Assembly (NCBI RefSeq): GCF_000720115.1
Contig: NZ_JOIR01000010.1
Location: forward strand, 62,001-126,000
Direction: 5' to 3'
Source: Streptomyces sp. NRRL F-2580
GTDB taxonomy: Bacteria; Actinomycetota; Actinomycetes; Streptomycetales; Streptomycetaceae
DNA length: 64,000 bases
A program made the translations under genes and the position numbers. The notes beneath the pieces were generated by a model that was given only the letters and a program-made list of their open reading frames with translations, ran no database searches and was not told where the DNA came from. This document shows positions 40,017-48,329 of this stretch, piece by piece (the stretch's first letter is position 1; each line of letters opens with the position of its first letter).

Positions 40017-42791
40017 TCAGGCGCGGCCGGCGTACGCGCGGACGTCCGCGTCCGGGTCCGTGACCGCCGTGGCGAGCGCCGCCCGGGCCGCCGCGGTGTC
40101 CCGGTGGGCCAGCAGGGCGAGGACCGCGGCCTTGCGCACATCGGCGTTGTCGTCGGCCAGCGCCCCCGCCAGGGCCGGTACGGCCGCCCCGGGCGCGGCG
40201 GCCGACAGCGCGGCGGCCGCCCCGGCCCGGACCTGCCAGGCGGCGTCCGCCAGGGCCGCCACCGCCCTCCCGGCGTACCCTGCGGGGCAGCCGGCCGAGG
40301 CCAGCGCCGCCAGGGCGGCGCCCCGCACCAGCGGATCCGGGTCGCCCAGCAGCGGGTCCAGCGGGGCCGGGGCCGGGGCGTGCACCGAGGCCAGCCCCTT
40401 GGCCACCGCCACCCGGACCTCGCGGGCCGGATCCGCCGCGGCCGCGGCCAGCGCCGGGACCGCGTCCACCGAGACCAGGGCCCGCACCGCGTGGATGCGG
40501 ACCTCCGGGTCGGCATCGGCCAGCGAGGCCGCGTACAGCCCGGCGTCGCCCAACCGCAGGGCCCGCAGGGCTTCGAGCGCGGCCGAGCGCACCGCCGCGT
40601 CGGGCACGGCCAGCGCGGTGCGCAGCCCGGCCGCCAGCTCCGGCCCGCCCGGCAGCACCTCCACCAGCTCGCGCAGCGCGGCCGCCGCGGCCGCCCGGAC
40701 GGCGGGGGCCGTGTCCGCGAGCCGTGCGGCCAGGGCGGGCCCGGCCCCCGCGGGGACGGTCTCGCCGAGCGCGGCGACGGCCGCCGCCCGGACCGCGGGA
40801 TCGGGGTCGTCGAGATAGGGGCCCAGGAGGTCCAGGCCGGGTGACTCCTCCGCCAGGGCGAGCAGTTCCAGGATCCGGGGCGAGGCGCTCCCGGCCGGCT
40901 CGGCGGGCGGGTCCTCCGGTCCGGCGGCCCCCTCCGTAGTCAGGGCCCCCACGAGCCCGGCCTCCCCGCCCGCGGGCCCGGCGTCCGACGGCCGCCCGGC
41001 CCCGGGCGCCGGTGGTGCTTCCGCCCGCCCCGCCGTGGCCACCGGCACCAGGGCGACCTCGCCCAGGTGCCGCGAGGGGCCGCCGGCCGGGGCGAACCCG
41101 TCCACCGGCACCAGGTACGGCTCCACCGGCCGGGCCGTGAACTCCATCGCGCCCGAGGCCGACTTGCGCAGGTCGAGGTGGTGCAGCCAGCCGGTGTCGT
41201 CGCGCTCCGGGTGGTCGAGCCGCTCGTGGTAGAGGCCCCAGCGGGACTCCGTACGGGCCAGCGAGGAGCGGGCCGCCATCTCCGCGCAGTCGCGGATGAA
41301 GGACACCTCCGCGCACCGCATCAGCTCGTGCGCCGTGGTCGCGCCCATCTCCGCGATCTCGCCGGTCATCCGGTCGAAGGCCGCCACGGCGAGGGAGAGC
41401 TTCGCGCCCGTCTTCGGCGGGGCGACGTAGTCGTTCACGAACCGCCGCAGCTTGTACTCCACCTGCGGCTGCGGCGGCCCGTCCGGATGGCGCAGCGGCC
41501 GGTAGATCAGCTCGTGGGCCGCCGCCACCTGGCCGGCCGGCAACTCGCCCTCGTACGCCGCGTACCGGGCCGCGTCCGCGCCCGCCAGATCGCCGAAGAC
41601 GAACGCCCCGATCATGTAGTTGTGCGGTACCGACGCCAGGTCCCCGGCCGCGTACAGCCGCGGAACCGTGGTGCGGGCGTGGTCGTCGACGCGGACGCCC
41701 GAGGCCGAGTGGCCCCCGCACAGCCCGATCTCCGAGATGTGCATCTCGATGTCGTGCGTGCGGTAGTCGTGGCCGCGGCCCGCGTGGAAGGTGCCGCGCG
41801 TCGGGCGCTCGGTGGTGTGCAGGATCGACTCCAGCGAGGCCACCGACTCCTCGGGAAGGTGGCTGAGCTTCAGGTACACCGGGCCGCGGTCCGAGGCGAG
41901 TTCGGCCGCGAACTCCGCCATCATCTGCCCCGACCAGTAGTCGGAGTCCACGAAGCGCTCGCCGTGCCGGTTGACCTGGTAGCCGCCGAAGGGGTTCGCC
42001 ACGTAGGCGCACGCCGGCCCGTTGTAGTCCTTGATCAGCGGGTTGATCTGGAAGCACTCGATCCCGGTGAGGGCCGCGCCCGCGTGGTACGCCATCGCGT
42101 ACCCGTCCCCGGCGTTGGTCGGGTTCTCGTACGTCCCGTACAGGTACCCGGAGGCGGGCAGTCCGAGGCGCCCGCACGGGCCGGTCGCCAGGATCACCGC
42201 CCCCGCGCGCACCGTCACGAAGGCGCCCGTGCGGGTGTTGAAGGCGGCCGCGCCGACCGTCCGGCCGTCCTCGGGCGAGGTGAGGACGCGCACCGGCATC
42301 ACCCGGTTCTCGATCCGGATCCGCTCCCGCATCTCGCGGCGCCGCAGCTGCCGGTAGAGGACCTTCTTGACGTCCTTGCCCTCGGGCATGGGCAGCACGT
42401 ACGAGCCCGAGCGGTGGACCTGGCGCACCGCGTACTCGCCGTGCTCGTCCTTCTCGAACTTCACCCCGTACGACTCCAGCCGCTGCACCATCGCGAACCC
42501 GCGGGTGGCGGTCTGGCGGACCGTGGACTGGTCGACGACGCCGTCGTTGGCGCGGGTGATCTCGGCGACGTAGTCGTCGGGCTCGGCGCGGCCCGGGACG
42601 ACGGCGTTGTTGACGCCGTCCATGCCCATGGCGAGCGCGCCGGAGTGGCGTACGTGGGCCTTCTCCAGCAGCAGGACGCGGGCCCCGTGCTCGGCGGCGG
42701 TCAGCGCCGCCATCGTGCCGGCGGTGCCGCCGCCGATGACGAGGACGTCGCAGGAGAGTTCCTCGGCGTCGCCGATCGCGGGGATGTCCAC
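40017..42791 (-). CDS. AprA/FrdA-like flavoprotein fused to nine HEAT repeats
   Basis: 924 residues from GTG 42791, with GAAAGG 7 nt upstream. Residues 1 to about 565 are a fumarate reductase/succinate dehydrogenase-type flavoprotein: FAD motif G-G-G-T-A-G (20-25), L-L-L-E-K, S-G-A-L-A-M-G, N-P-F-G-G-Y, and A-A-G-D-L-A near residue 385. The stretch G-M-D-G-V-N-N with D-D-Y-V recalls dissimilatory APS reductase AprA. After a Pro/Ala/Gly linker (about 565-635), residues 638-924 carry nine HEAT-like units, each around D-P-x-x-x-V-R-x-x-A. It is the last gene of a six-gene set with a dicluster ferredoxin and an ABC importer. The substrate is unknown. Confidence 0.85.
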   Translation of the reverse strand: MDIPAIGDAEELSCDVLVIGGGTAGTMAALTAAEHGARVLLLEKAHVRHSGALAMGMDGVNNAVVPGRAEPDDYVAEITRANDGVVDQSTVRQTATRGFAMVQRLESYGVKFEKDEHGEYAVRQVHRSGSYVLPMPEGKDVKKVLYRQLRRREMRERIRIENRVMPVRVLTSPEDGRTVGAAAFNTRTGAFVTVRAGAVILATGPCGRLGLPASGYLYGTYENPTNAGDGYAMAYHAGAALTGIECFQINPLIKDYNGPACAYVANPFGGYQVNRHGERFVDSDYWSGQMMAEFAAELASDRGPVYLKLSHLPEESVASLESILHTTERPTRGTFHAGRGHDYRTHDIEMHISEIGLCGGHSASGVRVDDHARTTVPRLYAAGDLASVPHNYMIGAFVFGDLAGADAARYAAYEGELPAGQVAAAHELIYRPLRHPDGPPQPQVEYKLRRFVNDYVAPPKTGAKLSLAVAAFDRMTGEIAEMGATTAHELMRCAEVSFIRDCAEMAARSSLARTESRWGLYHERLDHPERDDTGWLHHLDLRKSASGAMEFTARPVEPYLVPVDGFAPAGGPSRHLGEVALVPVATAGRAEAPPAPGAGRPSDAGPAGGEAGLVGALTTEGAAGPEDPPAEPAGSASPRILELLALAEESPGLDLLGPYLDDPDPAVRAAAVAALGETVPAGAGPALAARLADTAPAVRAAAAAALRELVEVLPGGPELAAGLRTALAVPDAAVRSAALEALRALRLGDAGLYAASLADADPEVRIHAVRALVSVDAVPALAAAAADPAREVRVAVAKGLASVHAPAPAPLDPLLGDPDPLVRGAALAALASAGCPAGYAGRAVAALADAAWQVRAGAAAALSAAAPGAAVPALAGALADDNADVRKAAVLALLAHRDTAAARAALATAVTDPDADVRAYAGRA

Positions 42792-42802
42792 GGTGCTGCC
42801 TT

Positions 42803-43564
42803 TCAGAGAGAGTCGATGATCTGCTGCCGCAGGGCGGCACGGGCCGGCGCGCGCTCGCGGTCGCGGGGATGCGGTACGGAGACCACCTCGCCGGTGCCGA
42901 GCAGGGCGACGCGGTCCCCGACGAACAGGGCCTCGTCCACGTCGTGGGTGACGAAGACGACGCTCGCGCCGGTGCCGGCGAGGACGTCCACGAGGAGGTC
43001 CTGCATCTCGGCCCGGGTCTGGGCGTCGAGCGCCCCGAAGGGCTCGTCCATCAGGACGGCGCGCGGGCGCGCGGCGAGGGCGCGGGCCAGCTGCACGCGC
43101 TGGCGCTGCCCGCCGGAGAGCTGGTGCGGGAGCCGGTGGGCGTGGCCGCCGAGCCCGACGCGCTCCAGCCACTCCTCGGCGACCCGCCGCCGCTCGGCGC
43201 GCGGCAGCCGGCGGGAGCGCCGGATGGCGAGGGGGAGTTCGACGTTGGCGCGGACCGTGCGCCAGGGGAGCAGGGCGTCGTCCTGGAAGACCAGGGCGCG
43301 GTCGGCGGCCGGGCCGGTCAGCGGCCGCCCGTCCTGCTCGACCGTGCCGCCCAGCGGCGGCAGCAGGCCGGCCAGGGTGCGCAGCAGCGTCGACTTCCCG
43401 CATCCGGACGGGCCCACGACGGCCAGCACTTCCCCGGCCTCGACCGTCAGGTCGACCCCGTCGAGCACCACGTGCCCGCGGTGGCCGAGCCGTACCCCGC
43501 GCAGGGCGAGGGTGGCGCCGGGCCTTTGGGCGGCGTCGGGTTTCCGGGTGGTCAGGGTGGTCAC
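42803..43564 (-). CDS. ABC importer ATPase, nitrate/sulfonate/taurine type
   Basis: 253 residues from GTG 43564, overlapping the permease stop by 4 nt. Walker A is G-P-S-G-C-G-K-S-T-L-L-R, Q-loop V-F-Q-D-D-A-L-L-P-W-R-T, signature L-S-G-G-Q-R-Q-R, Walker B A-V-L-M-D-E-P-F-G-A-L-D, and the switch V-T-H-D-V-D-E-A. V-F-Q-D-x-x-L-L-P-W is typical of the SsuB/TauB/NrtD group. The flavoprotein gene starts 12 nt after the stop. Confidence 0.93.
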   Translation of the reverse strand: MTTLTTRKPDAAQRPGATLALRGVRLGHRGHVVLDGVDLTVEAGEVLAVVGPSGCGKSTLLRTLAGLLPPLGGTVEQDGRPLTGPAADRALVFQDDALLPWRTVRANVELPLAIRRSRRLPRAERRRVAEEWLERVGLGGHAHRLPHQLSGGQRQRVQLARALAARPRAVLMDEPFGALDAQTRAEMQDLLVDVLAGTGASVVFVTHDVDEALFVGDRVALLGTGEVVSVPHPRDRERAPARAALRQQIIDSL

Positions 43565-44436
43565 TTCTGCGTCCCTCCGGTGGTCGTGCCCTGCGGGGCC
43601 GGTGCGCTCGAACGCCGCGCGGGCTGAACAGAGGGGCGGGGCCGAGGCGGGGTGGCGGGGGACGAGGACACGGCGGCGCGGGGGAGCCAGGACGTCAGGC
43701 GGCGGCCCGCGCGTTCCACGGCCGTGGAGGTCAGCCAGCCCAGCGCGCCGATGGTGACCATGCCGACGAAGACGCCCGGGTAATCGACCACCGTGTAGTC
43801 CTGCCAGGTGCGGTAGCCGACCCCGTACTCGCCGGAGATCATCTCGGCCGAGATCACGCAGATCCACGAGACGCCGATGCCGACCGACAGGCCCCCGAAG
43901 ATGCCCGGCAGGGCCCCCGGCAGGACCACGGAGAACAGCACCCGCGCCCGCCCGCCGCCCATCGTCAGGACGGCCTCCTCCCACACCGGGGCCAGCGCCC
44001 GCACCGCGTGCCGCGTCGAGACCAGCACCGGGAAGAAGGCGGCCGCGCAGGTGATGAAGACGATCCCCTGCTCGTTGGAGGGGAACATCAGGATCGCCAC
44101 CGGGACCAGCGCGATGGCCGGGATCGGACGCAGCACCTCCAGCAGCGGGCCCAGTACGTCGGCCGCGATCCGGGACCGGGCGACGGCCGTGCCCACCACC
44201 ACGCCCAGGACGGCGGCGAGCACGAAGCCCGTCACGATCCGGCGCAGGCTGGAAGCCAGGTCCTGCCAGTAGCCCGGGGTCCGGGCCCGCTCCGCGAACG
44301 TCGAGGCGATCTCCCCCACCGTCGGGAACTGCTCGAAGCGCAGCCACAGGTTCACGTCGAGCGAGGTCAGCCCCTGCCACAGGAGGAGCGCCGCCGCGAG
44401 CGAAGCCGCCCGCAGCAGCCAGCGGCCGCCCGTCAT
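43561..44436 (-). CDS. ABC importer permease, nitrate/sulfonate/taurine type
   Basis: 291 residues from ATG 44436 (4-nt overlap with the binding protein). About six transmembrane helices with a BPD_transp_1 coupling loop E-E-A-V-L-T-M-G-G-G-R-A-R-V-L-F-S-V-V-L-P-G-A-L-P. It is most like SsuC/TauC. The C-terminus has an extra 35 hydrophilic Pro/Ser/Arg-rich residues. It would import the ligand of the lipoprotein encoded just upstream. Confidence 0.92.
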   Translation of the reverse strand: MTGGRWLLRAASLAAALLLWQGLTSLDVNLWLRFEQFPTVGEIASTFAERARTPGYWQDLASSLRRIVTGFVLAAVLGVVVGTAVARSRIAADVLGPLLEVLRPIPAIALVPVAILMFPSNEQGIVFITCAAAFFPVLVSTRHAVRALAPVWEEAVLTMGGGRARVLFSVVLPGALPGIFGGLSVGIGVSWICVISAEMISGEYGVGYRTWQDYTVVDYPGVFVGMVTIGALGWLTSTAVERAGRRLTSWLPRAAVSSSPATPPRPRPSVQPARRSSAPAPQGTTTGGTQK

Positions 44437-45779
44437 GACGCCAGGGCCCCGGCCTCGGCGAAGCTCAGGATCCGCGCCCCGGATTCCCGGTGCTGGTCGA
44501 CGTACGCCGTGGCGCCCGCCTGCGTGACGAAGGCGCGCAGCTCCGGCCCCTCGGCCACCCACACCGCCTTGTCCGCGAACCACAGCGTGCCGGTCACGGC
44601 GTCCGGCACGTACGCCGCCCGGACGTCCGCGCCGCGCGCCGCCTTCAGCAGCTCGCGCGGGGAGTCGAAGGACTGCGTGCGGCTCTGGCCCTTCAGCCAC
44701 AGCTCGGACTGGGGGGCCGCCGCCTTCGGGTACTCCGGCGCGCCGGCCGCCGCCCGCCTCAGGGGCTCGGGGTCCACGAAGGAGTCCACGTCCACGTCGC
44801 CGACCAGCTTGCCCGCCTGTAGCACCGGCACGTCCTGCTTCAGGGCGTCGATCAGCTCGGGGCGCAGGGCGGGGTCGAAGGTGGCGATGCCGTTCGCGCC
44901 GTTGTAGAGGTACACGACCTCCGCCGGCAGGCCCGTCTCCTTCGCCACCGACTCGGCGGCCGCCACCGGCTCCGCGCGCAGGTGGTCGGTGGCCTTGCGC
45001 TGCGCCTTCAGGAAGTCGTCCAGTACGCCCGGCCGCTCCTTCGCGAACTTCTCGCGCACGGTGACCCCGTGGAAGGTCGGCAGGTTCAGCTCGGCGCCGT
45101 CGTACAAGGCCTTCGCCCTGCCCTCGTACGCCAGCTGCCCCGGCCACGCCACGAACTGCGACAGCGCGTCCGCGCTGCCCGCCTGGAGGGCCGAAGCTCC
45201 CACGCTGGGCTGCTGGTTGAGCTTCTGGATCCCGCTCTCCGGGTCGATCCCGGCGCGCTGCAGGGCCCGTACGAGGGTCCCGTCGGCGGCGGAGCCCACG
45301 CTGGTCGACACCTTCTTGCCGCGCAGGTCGGCGAGGGATCCGAGCTTCGAATCCGGCGCGGTGACGACGGTGTTGAGGCCGCCGCGCAGGTTGTAGCCGG
45401 TCACGGAGACGAGGTGGGTGGGCTGCTTGAGTTCCTTGCCGCGCGCCGCGTTGATGAGGAGCGGGAAATCACCCATCGAGCCGATGTCGATCTTCCCGGC
45501 GGTCATCTGGGCGGTGATCGGGGCGCCGGTGGCGTAGTCCTGCCAGTCCACCTTGTACGTGACGCCGTCCTGCTTGCCGCGCGCGGCGAGTTCCTGCTCG
45601 AAGTAGCCGAGGGAGCGCAGCAGGGTGCCGGCGGTGACGGTGTTGATGGTCTTGGACTGGTAGCCGACGGTCACGGTGACCGTCCTGGAGCCGGACGCCC
45701 CGGAGGCGTCGCCGCCGCAGGCCGTGGCGAGGGGGGCGAGCAGCAGGACGAGCGCGGGCGCGAGGGCCTTCGTACGCAT
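44433..45779 (-). CDS. ABC substrate-binding lipoprotein, sulfonate/nitrate type
   Basis: 448 residues from ATG 45779. A lipobox A-T-A-C (Cys21) anchors it. The two-lobed binding-protein fold of the SsuA/NMT1 group is seen from V-G-Y-Q-S-K-T-I-N-T through G-K-I-D-I-G-S-M-G-D-F-P and L-R-G-K-K-V-S-T-S-V-G-S. It is longer than SsuA (about 320), with an extra C-terminal region of about 110 residues (from L-R-R-A-A-A-G-A). The ligand cannot be read from the sequence; aliphatic sulfonates, taurine-like compounds or pyrimidine precursors are options. Confidence 0.9.
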   Translation of the reverse strand: MRTKALAPALVLLLAPLATACGGDASGASGSRTVTVTVGYQSKTINTVTAGTLLRSLGYFEQELAARGKQDGVTYKVDWQDYATGAPITAQMTAGKIDIGSMGDFPLLINAARGKELKQPTHLVSVTGYNLRGGLNTVVTAPDSKLGSLADLRGKKVSTSVGSAADGTLVRALQRAGIDPESGIQKLNQQPSVGASALQAGSADALSQFVAWPGQLAYEGRAKALYDGAELNLPTFHGVTVREKFAKERPGVLDDFLKAQRKATDHLRAEPVAAAESVAKETGLPAEVVYLYNGANGIATFDPALRPELIDALKQDVPVLQAGKLVGDVDVDSFVDPEPLRRAAAGAPEYPKAAAPQSELWLKGQSRTQSFDSPRELLKAARGADVRAAYVPDAVTGTLWFADKAVWVAEGPELRAFVTQAGATAYVDQHRESGARILSFAEAGALAS

Positions 45780-45793
45780 GGGGTTGGGGCCTT

Positions 45794-46021
45794 TCACCGG
45801 AGCAGATAGGGCATGTTGACGGTGACCGCGCCGGTGGGACAGCGGGCGGCGCACGGGCCGCAGTACCAGCACTCGTCCACGTGCATGTAGGCCTTGCCGT
45901 TGTCCTCGCGGATCGCGAGCGAGTCGAGCGGACACATGTCGACGCAGAGGGTGCAGCCGTCGATGCACAGGGACTCGTCGATGGTCACGGGCACGTCGCC
46001 GCGCTGGGGGACCAGAGGCAT
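45794..46021 (-). CDS. Dicluster 2[4Fe-4S] ferredoxin of the flavoprotein/ABC cluster
   Basis: 75 residues from ATG 46021. Eight cysteines in two motifs: Cys19, 23, 26, 30 (C-I-D-G-C-T-L-C-V-D-M-C-P) and Cys51, 54, 57, 61 (C-W-Y-C-G-P-C-A-A-R-C-P). The first has three residues between its first two Cys instead of two. The arrangement resembles the beta subunit of APS reductase, AprB, and its likely partner is the AprA-like flavoprotein encoded at the end of the operon. It lies 14 nt before the binding-protein gene and 33 nt after the GntR gene. Confidence 0.92.
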   Translation of the reverse strand: MPLVPQRGDVPVTIDESLCIDGCTLCVDMCPLDSLAIREDNGKAYMHVDECWYCGPCAARCPTGAVTVNMPYLLR

Positions 46022-46054
46022 GGCTGTCTCCAGGGAAGGGGGTGTGGCAGGGGT

Positions 46055-46825
46055 TCAGAGGGAGCGGCGCAGCAGGCCGCTCATGGTGATGCGGTCGCCG
46101 CGGAAGCGGATGAACTCCAGGTCCACGGGCCGGCCGTCGCGCAGGTGGGTGAGTCGTTCCAGCATCAGGACGGCGGCCCCGCGCGGGGCATGCAGGACGG
46201 CGGCGGAGTGCGCGTCGGCGTTGACGGCCTCAAGGGTGATCTCGGCGTGGCCGAGCGGCTGCCGGGTCAGCTGTTCCAGGAGCCGGAAGACGTCCGTGTT
46301 CTCCAGGTCGCAGCCCAGCAGTTCGGCGCCGATGTCCATCGGTACGTAGGTGAGGTCGAGGGAGAGCGGCAGTCCGTTCAGGCGCCGCAGCCGTTCGATG
46401 TAGAGCACGTCGGCGTGTTCGGGCAGGCCGAGGCGTCCGGCGACGGGGGCGGGGGCGCGCACGGGCCCGACGTTGCGGACCTCGTTGGTGACCCGGCCGT
46501 GCTCGTGCAGGGTCTCGGCCAGACCCTGCAGGCGGTCCAGGCCGTGCGGGTACTTCTCGCAGACGACGACGGTGCCGACGCCCGGCCGGCGCTCCACCAG
46601 CTGCTCGCCGCGCAGCAGGTCGAGGGCCTGGCGGACGGTGTTGCGGCCGGCGCCGTAGTCGGCGGCGAGGGTGCTCTCCAGGGGGAGGACCCCACCGGGG
46701 TAGCCGCCCGCCAGGATCTGGTGGCGGAGCAGGTCGGCGAGCTGTCGCGCCTGGTCCGCGCGCAGCCGCCGGCGGCGCGCGGCGGCGACCGGGACGGTGT
46801 GCGTGGCGGTGCGTTCGGCTGGCAT
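46055..46825 (-). CDS. GntR/HutC family regulator
   Basis: 256 residues from ATG 46825 (no good ribosome site; a downstream start is possible). An N-terminal winged helix (Q-L-A-D-L-L-R-H-Q-I-L, then L-A-A-D-Y-G-A-G-R-N-T-V-R-Q-A-L-D-L-L) is followed by a UTRA effector domain (about 95-250) ending in I-R-F-R-G-D-R-I. UTRA regulators bind small metabolites and usually repress adjacent catabolic operons, here the ferredoxin/ABC/flavoprotein genes. It is the first gene of the unit, so is likely self-regulating. Confidence 0.92.
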   Translation of the reverse strand: MPAERTATHTVPVAAARRRRLRADQARQLADLLRHQILAGGYPGGVLPLESTLAADYGAGRNTVRQALDLLRGEQLVERRPGVGTVVVCEKYPHGLDRLQGLAETLHEHGRVTNEVRNVGPVRAPAPVAGRLGLPEHADVLYIERLRRLNGLPLSLDLTYVPMDIGAELLGCDLENTDVFRLLEQLTRQPLGHAEITLEAVNADAHSAAVLHAPRGAAVLMLERLTHLRDGRPVDLEFIRFRGDRITMSGLLRRSL

Positions 46826-46858
46826 GGCAGGGAACGTACCGGGGGCCCGGGGACGGTG

Positions 46859-46876
46859 GTGTTGCCGCAGTGTTGC
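46859..46876 (-). promoter_or_regulatory. Direct repeat upstream of the GntR gene, candidate operator
   Basis: GTGTTGC occurs at 46859-46865 and again at 46870-46876 (11-bp period, one helical turn) 33 bp upstream of the regulator start. This face-repeated spacing is a common design for repressor binding, but GntR/HutC operators are usually palindromic, so the link is uncertain. Confidence 0.3.
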
Positions 46877-46940
46877 GCCACCTGAGGGCGCATTCGCAAG
46901 GCTCTGAGCTGCGGTTTCGGCGGGGCGTCGGAAAGATCCG

Positions 46941-46963
46941 CCACCCCGCCGACCGAGGGGTGG
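46941..46963 (-). terminator. Hairpin after the fumarylacetoacetase gene
   Basis: CCACCCC (46941-46947) pairs with GGGGTGG (46957-46963). It lies directly after the stop of the gene read on the minus strand. Confidence 0.55.
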
Positions 46964-46964
46964 A

Positions 46965-48188
46965 CTAGCGCTGTCCCACGATGCGGCCGGTGACCTCGCC
47001 GAGGCCGACGCGCGTACCGTCCGGGCCGGGGGCCCAGGCGGTGAGGGTGACGGTGTCCCCGTCCTCCAGGAAGGTGCGCTTGCCGTCGGCGAGCTCGATC
47101 GCGTCCCGGCCGTTCCAGGTCAGCTCCAGCAGCGAGCCGCGCTGGCCGGTCTCGGGGCCGCTGACGGTGCCGGAGCCGTACACGTCGCCGGTGCGCAGGG
47201 AGGCGCCGTTGACGGTCATGTGCGCGAGCTGCTGGGCGGCGGTCCAGTACATCGACGCGAACGGCGGCCGCGCCACCTCCTGCCCGTTGATGGAGACGGT
47301 GATGCGCAGGTCGAAGCCGCCGGGGCGGTCGAGCTCGGCGTCGTCCAGGTAGGGCAGGAGCGGGAAGTCCCGGGCGGGCGGGGCGACGCGGGCCGCGTCC
47401 AGGGCCTCCAGCGGGGTGACCCACGCGGAGACGGAGGTGGCGAAGGACTTGCCGAGGAAGGGGCCCAGCGGCACGTACTCCCAGGCCTGGATGTCGCGCG
47501 CGGACCAGTCGTTGAGCAGGAACAGCCCGAAGACGTGGTCCTCGAAGTCGGCCAGCGGCACCGGGCGGCCCAGCTCGGAGGGGGCGCCGACGACGAAGCC
47601 GACCTCCGCCTCGATGTCGAGCTTGACGGACGGGCCGAAGACGGGCGCCGGGTCGGTGGGTGCCTTGCGCTGCCCGGAGGGGCGTACGACGTCGGTTCCG
47701 GAGACCACGATCGTGCCGGAGCGGCCGTGGTAACCGATCGGCAGGTGCTTCCAGTTGGGCGTGAGCGCGTCGCCGTCGGGGCGGAAGATCCGGCCGACGT
47801 TGGTGGCGTGGTGCTCGCTCGCGTAGAAGTCGACGTAGTCGGCGACCTCGTACGGCAGGTGCAGCGTGACCTCGTCGAGCGGCAGCAGGTGCGCCTCGAC
47901 CGTGACCCGGTGGCCGGGGTCGGTCACCCAGGCGGTGAGCGCGCGGCGCACGTCGCGCCAGGTGGTGCGCCCGGCGGCCAGCAGCGGGTTGAGGGAGGAC
48001 CGCCCGAGCAGCCCGGCGTACGGGGAACCGAGCGCGGCGGCGGCCGCCCCCGCGTCGAGCACGTGCCCGCCGATCCGCACACCGATGCGGCGGCGGTCCT
48101 CGGCGGAGGTCGAGAAGACGCCGTACGGGAGGTTGTGCGGCCCGAACGGGTCGCCCTCGGGGAGATCGAGGGGGCTCTGCTGGGGCAT
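46965..48188 (-). CDS. fahA: Fumarylacetoacetase
   Basis: 407 residues from ATG 48188. The final enzyme of tyrosine/homogentisate catabolism, splitting 4-fumarylacetoacetate into fumarate and acetoacetate. Family motifs are D-Y-V-D-F-Y-A-S-E-H-H-A-T-N-V-G, W-K-H-L-P-I-G-Y-H-G-R, D-I-E-A-E-V-G-F-V-V and N-D-W-S-A-R-D-I-Q-A-W-E-Y, which contain the metal and substrate ligands. Length matches the two-domain eukaryote-like form. The gene stands alone here; other homogentisate genes are not in the window. Confidence 0.94.
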   Translation of the reverse strand: MPQQSPLDLPEGDPFGPHNLPYGVFSTSAEDRRRIGVRIGGHVLDAGAAAAALGSPYAGLLGRSSLNPLLAAGRTTWRDVRRALTAWVTDPGHRVTVEAHLLPLDEVTLHLPYEVADYVDFYASEHHATNVGRIFRPDGDALTPNWKHLPIGYHGRSGTIVVSGTDVVRPSGQRKAPTDPAPVFGPSVKLDIEAEVGFVVGAPSELGRPVPLADFEDHVFGLFLLNDWSARDIQAWEYVPLGPFLGKSFATSVSAWVTPLEALDAARVAPPARDFPLLPYLDDAELDRPGGFDLRITVSINGQEVARPPFASMYWTAAQQLAHMTVNGASLRTGDVYGSGTVSGPETGQRGSLLELTWNGRDAIELADGKRTFLEDGDTVTLTAWAPGPDGTRVGLGEVTGRIVGQR

Positions 48189-48329
48189 GGGGTGCTGCCT
48201 CGCTTTCGACGCGGTCCGGGGGTGTCCCGGGAGCTGGTTGACACGTTACGTGGCTGGCGGGGCGTGTGGGAGGCCGGATTCGCGCTCTATTTGTAGGACT
48301 TGTCCAAAGGGGTCCGTATCCTTGGCGCC

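Noticed and set aside
46055..46825. GntR as regulator of fumarylacetoacetase
   Set aside because: The regulator is oriented toward the ferredoxin/ABC genes, 33 bp away, and a hairpin separates it from the upstream gene.
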